The notes beneath the pieces are model-generated. The model worked only from the letters and a program-made list of their open reading frames with translations, ran no database searches and was not told the DNA's origin. DNA of 64,000 nucleotides from positions 186,001-250,000 of the forward strand of contig MU867085.1 of assembly GCA_033725935.1 (NCBI GenBank), read 5' to 3'. Below, one piece after another: positions 21,890 to 30,955 of this stretch (positions within the stretch are counted from its first letter, which is position 1; each line of letters starts with the position of its first letter). A program made the translations under genes and the position numbers. Origin of the DNA: Cladorrhinum sp. PSN259. Its lineage: Eukaryota > Ascomycota > Sordariomycetes > Sordariales > Podosporaceae.

Positions 21890-23454
21890 GGGAAACGGAA
21901 GGAGAATTTTGGAGGGACACCAGAACATGAAGACTCGGACCGGGATAGTTTGTGACGTTGGTGCCCCTTTGTCTTTATTTTCTTCTACTTTTTTCTTGCG
22001 TGATACCCGGTGATATGTATAGACGGGTTTCTTATTGTTTCTCAGAATTAGTATATATATATTAGATCTCATTACTGGCCGACAGTTCTAAAGATTGAGC
22101 AATTCACAATACCTACCTATTCAATCCTCCAAATATTTCCAGCTACGCAAAACAAACGCACTGACGGTGAAACAAGCAACGGGAAAGCGGCAAACACAAG
22201 CCGAGAAAGTCATGCCACGCCCAACCGTTACCTGCTCTAGCCACCTTCTCTCAGGGGTCAAGGTGTGGTCTGTGGACCATTCCACATGGCATCGAAATAT
22301 CCCCGTGCAAGCTGGCCCCTCGTACAAAGAAGCCATATGTAACACGAGAAATATCTTAGCTTCCGGGCGTTCCCGTCGTGATACCTACCTGCCAGGTGAG
22401 AAAAAGTCCGAATCAACTCGTCACATCAAGAACAGGGGAAGATCAAATTCCGATATCGGACGATTATCTCCGTTTCTGTTTTGTGATGACTCCTGATGAT
22501 ACGGTCCAGATTGCTGGGTCGGGGTGAGCTGGCAGTGCAGAAGGATCAGGGTAATACGCCCCTGACGGGCAGGAAAAGATGGAGATATTTCCTGAAAAGA
22601 AGAAAAAGCGTTCACACCGCTTGTGGTGTATCAAGGAGGAGAGATTGACGAGATATCACGCTATCTCTTGCTGATGGATGTTAGTCAGTTAGGGAAGGAA
22701 GAAATGATCTGACATTGTTTCTTCAACGATACCTGAAGCCGCATTCAGCTCAGCAACTTTAAAAGCGAACCACGACTTCACATCGATATAGCGAGAGAGA
22801 AAAAAAGGAAGAAGAAAAAAAGAAAAAAAAGGAAACTTGTCCGTGCAGCCTCAAAAGGGAACGGGAGTTCAAGATCCACATTCTTTGTGGTAATGCCCTC
22901 AGCTTCTGGACGATGTAGACAAGTCAACTGAGCGGCGAGGGTGAAGAGTAGCGTAATAATTGCTGCTGACGAAAGTGACCTGAACATATATTAATCAGTC
23001 AAAACCGTAATTTTATCACGAACATTCGAGAGGTCTCTGTCATTGATTTGGCAGACGATGATTTGGAATGGATCATTTTTGGGAACGTCGAGACTGTTAA
23101 GGCGCTGTGACCAATCTGTGATTATTTTCGTGGTAAAAGTGTGTTTGCATTAACAATTAATCGAGTGGACTGCGGGGCACCCTTTCTGCCAGCTTAGCAC
23201 TGATTAGTCAACCACAAAAGGCAACACCCAGATCCCTGTCCCTGCATGGATTCCACCAGAAAAAGCGCCAAAGCTCGCTGTCGTCTTTTATGCCCCGCGA
23301 TGCTATTTCATTGCGCAATTCTTGTCTCTCCACAAGCTTTCTCTCCCAACACCCACCCAAGATCCCCTCTCTCGAAACTGCGCGCCATACGAGGCAGACT
23401 GAGCGACATTCAAATCGAACTCCCTTCCCCCGAACAATCACCCGCACCCTCAAA
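21890..23454. other. Intergenic region with one doubtful small ORF
   Basis: Holds the 3' end of the SnoaL-like gene and the thioredoxin promoter. A minus-strand ORF of 69 codons (22778-22987) begins with a signal-peptide-like segment, but its C-terminus is only the translation of a pyrimidine tract, so it is not called. Confidence 0.5.
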
Positions 23455-23838
23455 ATGACCGACGCCGTCAAGCACATCACCTCGCACACCGAGTTCGACG
23501 ATCTCCTCAAGTCTACCCGCTATGTCATCACCGACTTTTACGCAGACTGGTGCGGTCCTTGCAAGCAGATCGCCCCTCACTACATCAAGATGGCTAGCAC
23601 CTTCTCTATCCCCGGCTTCCTCGCCTTCGCCAAGGTCAACGTCGACAACGTACAATCGGTCGCTGTGAAATATGGCGTCTCCGCAATGCCAACATTCCTC
23701 TTCTTCAAGGAGGGTAAACAGGTCGCCGTCAACGGCCACGCGATGATCCAGGGAGCCAATCTCCCCGTTCTTAATGCGGCCGCTGAGAAGATGGGCAGAT
23801 TGGCAAAGGAGAAGGCTGACGCTGCTGCCGCCGAATAA
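23455..23838 (+). CDS. Thioredoxin
   Basis: Small dithiol-disulfide oxidoreductase, 127 aa, single exon, probably cytosolic. The active site is WCGPCK with Cys33 and Cys36, preceded by the usual FYADWC strand; the cis-proline is in VSAMPTFLFFKEG. It is about 20 residues longer than classical thioredoxins because of an Ala/Lys/Glu-rich C-terminal helix. The ATG at 23455 has a CAAA context and starts directly on the fold. The frame stays open for 55 further codons upstream to an ATG at 23290, giving an Arg-rich extension, a possible alternative organelle-targeted form. Reduction would come from thioredoxin reductase, encoded elsewhere. Confidence 0.95.
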   Translation: MTDAVKHITSHTEFDDLLKSTRYVITDFYADWCGPCKQIAPHYIKMASTFSIPGFLAFAKVNVDNVQSVAVKYGVSAMPTFLFFKEGKQVAVNGHAMIQGANLPVLNAAAEKMGRLAKEKADAAAAE

Positions 23839-24222
23839 TAATGGAAACCCGCAAAATCTTGGGAGGGACGGAGGAGCATGTGGGAGCTTGGAGACCTGGA
23901 GAGAGAGATCGAAGAAATATAGATACCCTTTGGAAGCACATTCACGGTTGGCGCTCATCATGGTGTCCGTTTTGATGCAACGTTTCTCTGTCCGCTAATC
24001 TCAGCGGAACCTCCCGCCCCGCGTCGCCTCGCCCTTTTTGCGATCGACGACCAGCGGCGCAGGGTGTTGGAGATGATGTCATTGCAAATGAACGCCAACA
24101 GGTTTTATCCAACCTCTCCTTCATGAAGCATAATTAAAATCACTTTACAATATTCCAGCGAGACGGTATCACCATCGTAACTACTCATCGCGACGACGAG
24201 CAACACTACTAGCAACACTACC

Positions 24223-24513
24223 ATGTCATCTTCGACCGATTCGACAGAAAACCAAACGCTGACGCGCGCACAGCCAGATGGGAAAAGAAAATCTCAACTT
24301 GGAGGCCTCGATGCGACTTATGATTCCAGCGAGACCAAACAAATAGCCCCGCGACAAGAGCAGCAGCAACAGGTCACAAGTCAGTCTAGGAGTCAGAGCG
24401 GCGCACCCGCCGTTAGACTGGACATGGACTTGGATATGGAGATTGAACTCAAAGCAAAGATAAAGGGAGATGTGACACTGTCTATAATCGACGATAACAA
24501 GAAGCAACCCTGA
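24223..24513 (+). CDS. Small conserved-looking fungal protein
   Basis: A 96-residue protein, single exon. The N-terminal two thirds are polar, Gln/Ser-rich and probably disordered (QEQQQQ). The C-terminal part, VRLDMDLDMEIELKAKIKGD, is a regular alternating acidic/hydrophobic then basic amphipathic segment of a kind I associate with small conserved ascomycete proteins of unknown function. No signal peptide or membrane segment is present. The ATG follows CTACC, a fair context. It lies between the thioredoxin gene and the Gly-Glu-Arg repeat gene, all on the plus strand. Function is unknown; I rely on the strongly patterned C-terminus and the ORF length for the call. Confidence 0.65.
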   Translation: MSSSTDSTENQTLTRAQPDGKRKSQLGGLDATYDSSETKQIAPRQEQQQQVTSQSRSQSGAPAVRLDMDLDMEIELKAKIKGDVTLSIIDDNKKQP

Positions 24514-24827
24514 GCGCGCCCACGCGCGGTCTCGTGGGTGGGTGGTGTTCTGCGTCAGTCACGAGGTCATGCGATGCTCGTGTCTGACTGACAACCATCA
24601 CACCTAACCTCCACGCGACTGTTAGCGTTCGATCAGTCGCACATGCACTATCCTCAGCATTTTTATGATAAAATATCGCAAAGATGTCTTTCATGCGTCT
24701 AAGCAGTTCTCGACTGCATTTCACCTTTCCAGCTAGCGAAGCATACACCTTTACATTCATAGTAAAATCCGACGCTCCCTTCACAATATCAACGGACGAG
24801 TAACCATTTTTCAGTACTCCTGAGACG

Positions 24828-25784
24828 ATGTCCTCTCATCGCGCTCGTCGCGCAGCAAGTCGAGCTGAGCGCGCTTCCTCCCGACGCTCGTCAAGTCCAC
24901 CTCCGACCAAGTCGCCTGCCCCTGAGATTCTGGCAACTCTCGGCCGAGTTGTTTTACCTTTTATCGTGCGCAAACTCAACGAGAAAAAGCAAAGCGGCGG
25001 CGGCAGTGGCGGCGGAAGTCGTAGTTCCAAAAGAGATGTCTCCCGTCCCCGTGATCGTGACGGCAACCGCGACGACCGCAGCAGAAGCCGCACACGTACG
25101 CGCGCACGCTCCAAATCCGGATCACGATCCCGAGCAACCACCCGCGACCGAGACGGAGACTCTGATAGAGATCCAGACCGAGATTTACATTCGCTCGTCA
25201 GTCAAGTAGCAGTCGGTCTCTTAGCAGTTGGGGTCAGACAAGCCATAAAGAAGAGGAGGGAGGCAAAACGAGCTGCTGCTTCCGCTGCTTCATCTGCACC
25301 AAGGGATGATCAATACAAGCGAGTAGCGGATCCTGAATTGTCTCGCGCGCTTGAAACGACGGCAAGAGAACTTCAAGGTGCGACTGAATCCATACGGAGG
25401 TTATCGAATACTCCTGGACACAAGGGACGATGTGAGGTACGGGATGAACTCGTCAAGGATGCTGAGAGATTGGAAGGTACTTTGGGAGGGATACAAGCGA
25501 GTATACACAATATGCGGAATTTACATCCTGGATTAAACGTGGGGGAACCGAAGCGTATCGAGCGGGGCGAGCGGGGCGAGCGTGGTGAGCGTGGTGAGCG
25601 TTTTGATCGTGGTGAGCGTGGTGATCGTGGTGAGCGTGGTGATCGTGGTGAGCGTGGTGATCGTGGTGAGCGTGGTGATCGTGTTGAGCGTGTTGAGCGT
25701 GGTGAGCGTGTTGAGCGTGGTGATCCATGGGAGAGACCCAGGAAAAGACCGAGGTCTTCTTTTAGGGAGAGGAGTTTTTCGTGA
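24828..25784 (+). CDS. Arg/Ser-rich protein with GER-GDR tandem repeats
   Basis: Protein of 318 aa, single exon, function not recognised. Order of parts: an Arg/Ser/Ala-rich N-terminus; a possible amphipathic segment (EILATLGRVVLPFIVRKLNEK, about residues 33-53); a Gly/Ser stretch; an Arg-Asp/Arg-Ser region; a hydrophobic helix (SLVSQVAVGLLAVGVRQAIKKRR, about 122-145); a helical middle (LETTARELQGATESIRRL); then about 55 residues of Gly-Glu-Arg/Gly-Asp-Arg repeats and a basic tail (RPRKRPRS) that looks like a nuclear localisation signal. Highly charged repeats suggest disorder and possibly nucleic-acid contact (inference). The opposite strand also has a long ORF here, a by-product of the repeat. 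The non-repeat part supports this strand and frame. Confidence 0.65.
   Translation: MSSHRARRAASRAERASSRRSSSPPPTKSPAPEILATLGRVVLPFIVRKLNEKKQSGGGSGGGSRSSKRDVSRPRDRDGNRDDRSRSRTRTRARSKSGSRSRATTRDRDGDSDRDPDRDLHSLVSQVAVGLLAVGVRQAIKKRREAKRAAASAASSAPRDDQYKRVADPELSRALETTARELQGATESIRRLSNTPGHKGRCEVRDELVKDAERLEGTLGGIQASIHNMRNLHPGLNVGEPKRIERGERGERGERGERFDRGERGDRGERGDRGERGDRGERGDRVERVERGERVERGDPWERPRKRPRSSFRERSFS
25563..25727 (+). repeat. GGTGAGCGTGGTGATCGT-type coding tandem repeat
   Basis: Nine- and eighteen-base units encoding GER/GDR, with drift to VER units at the 3' end. It lies entirely inside the Arg/Ser-rich protein gene, has no spacers and is open in several frames on both strands. Confidence 0.95.
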
Positions 25785-26074
25785 AATGGGGTTGCTTCGC
25801 AGGGGAATAGAGGTTTGGTCAGTTTATTTACATCAGAATCATCATCACCAGCTTTCTCTTCCTCTCCCCCCCTGAAGCTTTGCTCGTGTTTCTCCACTGC
25901 TCTCACCCACTCAGTCTGCAGGGCCACCATTTCCAACAAAACCTTGAGTTTATTTTGACATCCACACTCCACAACCTTTTTCCCACATATACTAAATAAA
26001 ATCCCGCGCCTCTTTCGTTTTGATCCGAGATCCCTTTCCCAGGTCTTCAACAACAAGGAGATCCCTTCTTCTCC

Positions 26075-26162
26075 GCCCGCATGGCTCAGTGGTAGAGCGC
26101 ATCACTAGTAACCTTCTAAAGAATCTATGATGAGGTCGTCAGTTCGATTCTGGCTGTGGGCA
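26075..26162 (+). tRNA. tRNA-Thr(AGT) with a 16 nt intron
   Basis: The cloverleaf is complete. The acceptor GCCCGCA pairs with TGTGGGC (one G-T), and the discriminator is A. The D arm is GGCTCAGTGGTAGAGC. The anticodon stem CATCA/TGATG encloses CTAGTA+A, and the T arm GTCAG-TTCGATT-CTGGC pairs. The anticodon AGT is followed after position 37 by an intron at 26111-26126, the canonical site. A T5 run about 30 nt downstream (26200 area) may terminate pol III. Confidence 0.93.
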
Positions 26163-26984
26163 TCATTATATCATCCCAACAAGCAAGGGATGGGGATTCT
26201 TTTTGGGTTTGGGTTTGGGTGTCTTGAGTGTTGGGTGTTCATGTGATGTGCGTGTTGTGGTCGGGAGGGAAGATGGGCATCATCATCAACTAGGTTTAAT
26301 TTGTTACATGCTTGGGTCTTATAACCCTTCAATTGTTTTTGTTTGTTCTTGCTGCAAGTCGGGATGTTTTCTGTCATCTCATATCATGTACGTTGTCACA
26401 GTGATTTTATATTGTGATATCTTGGTCATGAATTACTCATGGTGTTATTTTCTGGCCGACATTTGACATCTCGTGGTGAACTTTGCTTTGGATTTGTTTT
26501 GTTCCTAGATATACTCAAATAGAAACTTATCTTATATTTCCCTCTTTTGCCCATTACCTATACATAGTGTTATTGTACGTATACATGCCTTCCTTCCTTG
26601 GGTCCTGTTTGCCCCTTTACCATACATGGCCCAACCAAATTACAGATATACCAAACCCCCCCCCCCCCCCCCCCCGCACCAACAAGCACCCACCACCAAA
26701 ACACAAGCAACAACCACTCAAAAAAAACACACCACCACTTAAAATATACAGGANNNNNNNNNNATTTGTCCCTAAAACTGCCCCACATCTTTTGGCGCTT
26801 TTTGCCGTTTTCCAATCATTGGCCAAACAAAATTTAAGTAAAACCAAACCCCCCCCCCCCCCCCCCCGCCATACCAAAAAGAAAAACCATAAAAAAACCT
26901 TAACCAAAACCGGATAACAACCTCCCTCATATATATAGATATATATGCCCTTCCTCCCTCTCACACCCAGATTATCTACTACTA
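26163..26984. other. Low-complexity intergenic region with assembly gap
   Basis: No gene is supported. It holds three TTTGGG units (26202-26219), a C20 run (26656-26675), the N gap, and a C19 run (26849-26867). Sequence around the gap is A/C-rich and may be unreliable. Confidence 0.7.
26754..26763. other. Assembly gap (10 N)
   Basis: Ten N characters placed between two poly-C tracts; the true gap length is unknown. Confidence 0.98.
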
Positions 26985-27374
26985 CTATCCTTTTCCAGGA
27001 AGAGGACCAGGAACGGCCTCGGCAGCAACGACACTACTGCTCCCGCTCCACCAGGAACTGTGGCTAGTAGTGGTCCCGAACTTATATTTCCTCGTGCTTC
27101 TTCTTCTTCTCCTTTGCTGTCTAGCCTTTTGCCTCCTTATCCTCATTGACTCTCCGTACCTGCAGAGGAAATAAAAACACCCCGCCAGAAAGGCGGCCAG
27201 GAGCAGGCCGACCACCACGCCGATTATTGTGTTTTCCTGGTGGGGCGTCGTGATTCTTTTCAAGAGGAGGTAATATGGTCTTGTTTTGGGGTGTAGGTCA
27301 TGTTGTGAGGGTCCTGCTGCTGCTGGTGGTGGTACTGAGAGACTGCCGATGGGGCTAAGTCGTGTTATGTACAT
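26985..27374 (-). CDS. Small single-pass membrane protein
   Basis: Predicted membrane protein of 129 aa, single exon. A Pro/Ala-containing N-terminal part is followed by one strong membrane segment at about residues 49-71 (NTIIGVVVGLLLAAFLAGCFYFLCRY). A very basic stretch comes next (RIRRQKARQQRRRRRS), then a Ser/Thr/Trp-containing tail. The positive-inside rule puts the basic C-terminal half in the cytosol. The layout is common among fungal small membrane proteins of unknown role. I use the ATG at 27374; the in-frame ATG at 27515 would add a low-complexity His/Thr/Pro stretch encoded by a GT microsatellite. Function is unknown. Confidence 0.6.
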   Translation of the reverse strand: MYITRLSPIGSLSVPPPAAAGPSQHDLHPKTRPYYLLLKRITTPHQENTIIGVVVGLLLAAFLAGCFYFLCRYGESMRIRRQKARQQRRRRRSTRKYKFGTTTSHSSWWSGSSSVVAAEAVPGPLPGKG

Positions 27375-28255
27375 TGTGGGTAGTTTCGCTGTGCTGTGTG
27401 TGTGTGTGTGTGGTGCAGGGGTGGGTGGGTTGTAGGTGAGGGGTAACCTTTTTTTAAAGACAGGAAAGCAAAAGTTGAGTTTTTTCACTTTGTGATTTTT
27501 ATTCAAGGTACCCAATTGAGAAGAAATATGGAATAATTATGAGGAGGAACTGGAGAATCACAACAACAGGGGGATGATGAAGGAATTAAAAAAAAAAATG
27601 GGGGGAAGGGGCGGAGCTACATGAGAATATTTTTATTTTTCTCACTTCTTTTTCACAGTAAGAAGAGACGGGAAGAGACGATATCTTTCGCATATGTGAG
27701 TGGCTGCGTCCTCTGATTTGGCCGATAATAAAATGGGTTAAGAAAAAAAGCAGGGCTGCATTTGTTGCATTTTGAGGGTGGGCGGATGGTAACGCTCGGC
27801 GGCAAAGTGGGATTCTCTTTTTTCCCGGAGTCGCTCTCTCACTTACTTTCCCGTTGAAGACAACCCGAATAGAGGAGAGAGAAGGATGGCTTGGGAAGGT
27901 GGTCACGTCCCGCCCTAGCGCGCACAAAAAGTTCGCATGACAGCCTGCATCAAAGTCTGCACTTTGCATATGTATTATGCACAACGTGCATCAAATCAAC
28001 CGGCCTCAACGTATCAGAGTCGATGTGAAAATGCATGATAAACCAATGGAATTTATCCTTCTTGTTCCCCTTTATATGTGGGGGTTGAGCTGGAGAATAT
28101 ATTCCGGCCTTGAGCTGCCTTGTGTATCTGCACGTTCTAAAACTTCCATTCGACAAATTCGTTCAAAAACAAGTCAGGTGAATATGATCCCGTGAAACAC
28201 GGTCCCGGTCATCGGGTACAAGTTCCGTAGTTCAAAAGTTCGCCACCTTTTGCTC
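27375..28255. other. Intergenic region upstream of the single-pass membrane protein
   Basis: Contains a short GT microsatellite (27396-27412) and the 3' flank of the AA8-LysM gene. A minus-strand ORF at 27586-27984 has no domain and is not called. Confidence 0.5.
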
Positions 28256-29363
28256 TCACTTCTTCAGACACACAACCGTCCCGATCTGCAGAGGATAACA
28301 CACCAACCCCGGATTAATCCCCAGAAACCCATCCAGCGTCAACCCATTCTCGGTAGCAATAAGCCAGCAGTAATCCCCAGCCTTGGCCGTGTAACTCTTC
28401 TGACATCCCCCTGTACCAATCGAGCTCGTGCGCGCTGGTACAACACTGGTAGACAGTGTAGGAGGGGGCGTCGTCGTCGTCGTCGTCGTCGTCGACTTGC
28501 CCGCGCAACTTCCCTTAACCTCCCTCCCCGTATCCCACCTCCTAACCCACTCATCATACTTGCCCCTCTGCACGACACCCCCATCCAACTCTGCCCCGAA
28601 GATGCCTTGCTCTTCATGCTGTCTCATCATGGCGTTATCTGCGCATTCTAGCGTCGTTCCAGAACTTGAAGTCAAGGGAGAAGCAGCGTGCGCCCATCCC
28701 AGCACCAGGAACCCTTCACTTGTAGGTGCCGCCCCTGCCGTCCCTTCATTCCCTTCTTGTACCCATTTCAGACAGTTGCGGCATCTAAAGAGCAGCTCAA
28801 AGGCCGTGGAATTGACGCGCGAGGAAATCTTGGTGAGACGGGCGTCGCCGCTGTAGAGGGTGGGTAGCGTGTAGTCGCTTGCCCAGCGGAACGAAGTCAA
28901 GACTTCGGACGGGGAAGAAGGGGACGGGGATGGGTAAGCCAAGATGAGGAGGGAGTCGACCATGCCTCCGCCGAGGGAGAGACCGCACCAGGATGGTTTT
29001 TTGCATGACTTTTTGACGCGACACAAAGCAAGTCAGTAGTGAGAGGGTATCAAGAGAGGGAAGGGAAGCGACAAACGTACGAGATATCCGATAAACTCGG
29101 TCGCGTCAACCGTTAGGGCATCCGGCGGTAACGCAATTCCGAATGTCAAGTCCGGAGAGGGATTCCAGGACTGGAAGACGATGCCGGTCGAAGGGTCGGT
29201 GATGGTTTGTGTGCCTTCGAGTTCTTGGGAGGAGACGACAGACGTAAAGACTCGGACCTGGGTCAGTGAATGATGATCATTGATGTCTACGGGAAGAAGG
29301 GCCCAGGAAACACTTACGCGCTGCGAAGGCGAGGAGGTGACCACCGGTCTTGAGGAACCTCAT
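28256..29363 (-). CDS. Secreted AA8 cytochrome-domain protein with C-terminal LysM
   Basis: Predicted extracellular heme b electron-transfer domain joined to a carbohydrate-binding LysM, 322 aa. Exons are 29318-29363, 29081-29250 and 28256-29008 (introns 67 and 72 nt). Exon 1 plus splicing gives a signal peptide (MRFLKTGGHLLAFAALFTSV), cleavage near Ser23. Residues about 28-215 match the cellobiose dehydrogenase cytochrome domain (AA8): TDPSTGIVFQSW, FGIALPPDA, WCGLSLGGGM, SFRWASDYTLPTLYSGDA, FRCRNCLKW, QHEEQGIFG. Met88 (about mature position 65) and His203 are the likely axial heme ligands. An eight-Thr/Pro linker, encoded by a CGT microsatellite, leads to a LysM at about 274-322 (SYTAKAGDYCWLIATENGL ... 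INPGL ... VVCLKK). There is no GMC dehydrogenase domain, so it would need a separate electron donor. Confidence 0.87.
28469..28494. repeat. CGT microsatellite encoding the poly-Thr linker
   Basis: About 8.5 CGT units read as ACG Thr codons on the minus strand, between the AA8 and LysM domains; linker length is therefore likely to vary between strains. Confidence 0.9.
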
Positions 29364-30955
29364 TGTTGTGGTGATATTGTGAGTCCAATAATTGATTCCC
29401 TTCAACTTTTTTTTAGCAGGTCCGTCCCAATGGAAGGAAAAGTAGGTACCTGAAGGTTTCCTCTCACCGAAAGCTCACCCGCCAGATATATTTATTTACA
29501 TCCCCTTCACCTCATGCGGGGTCTGTCTCCCTTCCTTGCCGTCCCCCCATGACATCAGGGGGGATGCCAGTAAAAACCCCAATACTCCATCAATATACGT
29601 CTTCTCCAGTGCGGGGCCTGATCCCTTCAGCACAGGTCCTTCTCTTAGATCAGCTTCAATAAATGAAGCTGACAGGTCCGGGGTTAACATCTCCGCAAAA
29701 TAAAAGGCACCAAATTGACCATCACAGTTCCAATGCTTGGGTCGGCCGAGAAAAAGCGGAAGAGAAAGATACATTGGGAGGATGCTCAGTGGCCGGGTAT
29801 ATAAATGAAGTAGGACCCGGCAAGTAACAGTATTTACCTCCGTCATGCGGCATGAAAGGCCAACGACCCTCGCTTCCGGCCTTCCGCCAACTCAGGCCGT
29901 CTTAAATAGAGTCCTCCATCTCCACACGCCTCGAAATAGCACATAAGCTGAACAAAAAAAGCAACAATTCATCATTAAGCTAATAAGTAAACTCAAACAC
30001 TTCATCGTGTCCGCCCTTCCCTCCACTAGAATTGCTAGAAATAGAACAATAAAAAAAAGCACAAATAGATATGTATTCTCTCTCTCTCTCTCACTCTCCC
30101 CTCCCCCTCTTATGCTTGCATGAATCATCCATCTCCGAAAAAAAGTGCGTCACCGAGACTTCTGGTTTTTAGTCTATGATGCTCCTGGTCTTCTCCATGA
30201 GACAGATGCCTCAACCGCCCCAAAATGTTCATGCAAATGCTGCCCATAAAAAAAAGAAATAGTAAACAAGATAACAGACAAAAAAGCAATCCTAACCATC
30301 CCCCCCCAAACAATTTGGGTATCGCGACGTTTCCATGGCTCGTCATCCATCCATCAAGATTAATCATGACATACCAACAACAGAGCCGTGTGCTCCCCAA
30401 ACAGGAATTCTAGAATATCAAAATACAAAAAAAGAAAAAAGAAAGAAACCTCCCGAGCTATCCAACAAAACAGAATGTCCAAACAATGATACAGGCTGAG
30501 AAATAGGAAAGTAATAATAACAAGAACTTTTTGTCGACGAGTGATGAGGTGAGGTGTGAAGGATGTGACGAGGACGGAATGGCTTCGGCGAGTATGATGT
30601 TAGGGGAATATGGGGCTGGGGAAGACAGACCAGAAACGACAAAAAAGAGCAAATTGCCAACAAAAGCAAAACGGTCCTCGTCACCAGATTGGGGCGTGTG
30701 ATGTGTGTAGTGTGTAGTGTGTAGTGTGTAGATGGGGTGCATGATGTGGTCTCCCCGGTCCAGTGGTAACATCATAGATCAACAATACATCTTGTATGAT
30801 CCAACAGAGTCCAGTGAAGTGCGAGGCGTGGAGTTCGGCGTGGATCTGGGACTTGAGCTTGCGCTCGAACTCGCAGATCGTTTGCCTGACTTGAATTCAT
30901 GTCTGAAAAGAATATCCCTGGAATAACAATCCTCGGTTAGTGGGCGCCGAAGACT
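29364..30955. other. Intergenic region between AA8-LysM gene and coiled-coil gene
   Basis: Promoter of the AA8-LysM gene and 3' flank of the coiled-coil gene. It contains a TC repeat (30077-30092) and four TGTGTAG units (30704-30731). A 116-codon minus ORF at 29496-29846 shows no domain. Confidence 0.5.

Noticed and set aside
22778..22987. 69-codon minus ORF with a signal-peptide-like start
   Set aside because: The second half is just a translated pyrimidine tract and no donor site leads to a further exon. Too little to call.
25563..25727. CRISPR-like direct repeats
   Set aside because: Units are contiguous without spacers, lie in a coding frame, and the host is eukaryotic.
25373..26056. 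227-codon ORF antisense to the GER/GDR repeat gene
   Set aside because: The Ser-Pro-Arg repeats are a direct consequence of the repeat on the other strand; the remainder has no domain.
26202..26219. Telomere-like TTTGGG units
   Set aside because: Only three units, not the TTAGGG fungal telomere sequence, and in the chromosome interior next to a tRNA.
28940..28960. Idea that the AA8 domain lost its axial heme His
   Set aside because: An Ala stands where many relatives show an N-x-T-H, but position counting makes His203 in the QH motif the more likely ligand, and Met88 falls at mature position 65, so no loss is claimed.
29496..29846. 116-codon minus ORF upstream of the AA8-LysM gene
   Set aside because: No domain, no convincing splice partner, and it lies in the expected promoter.
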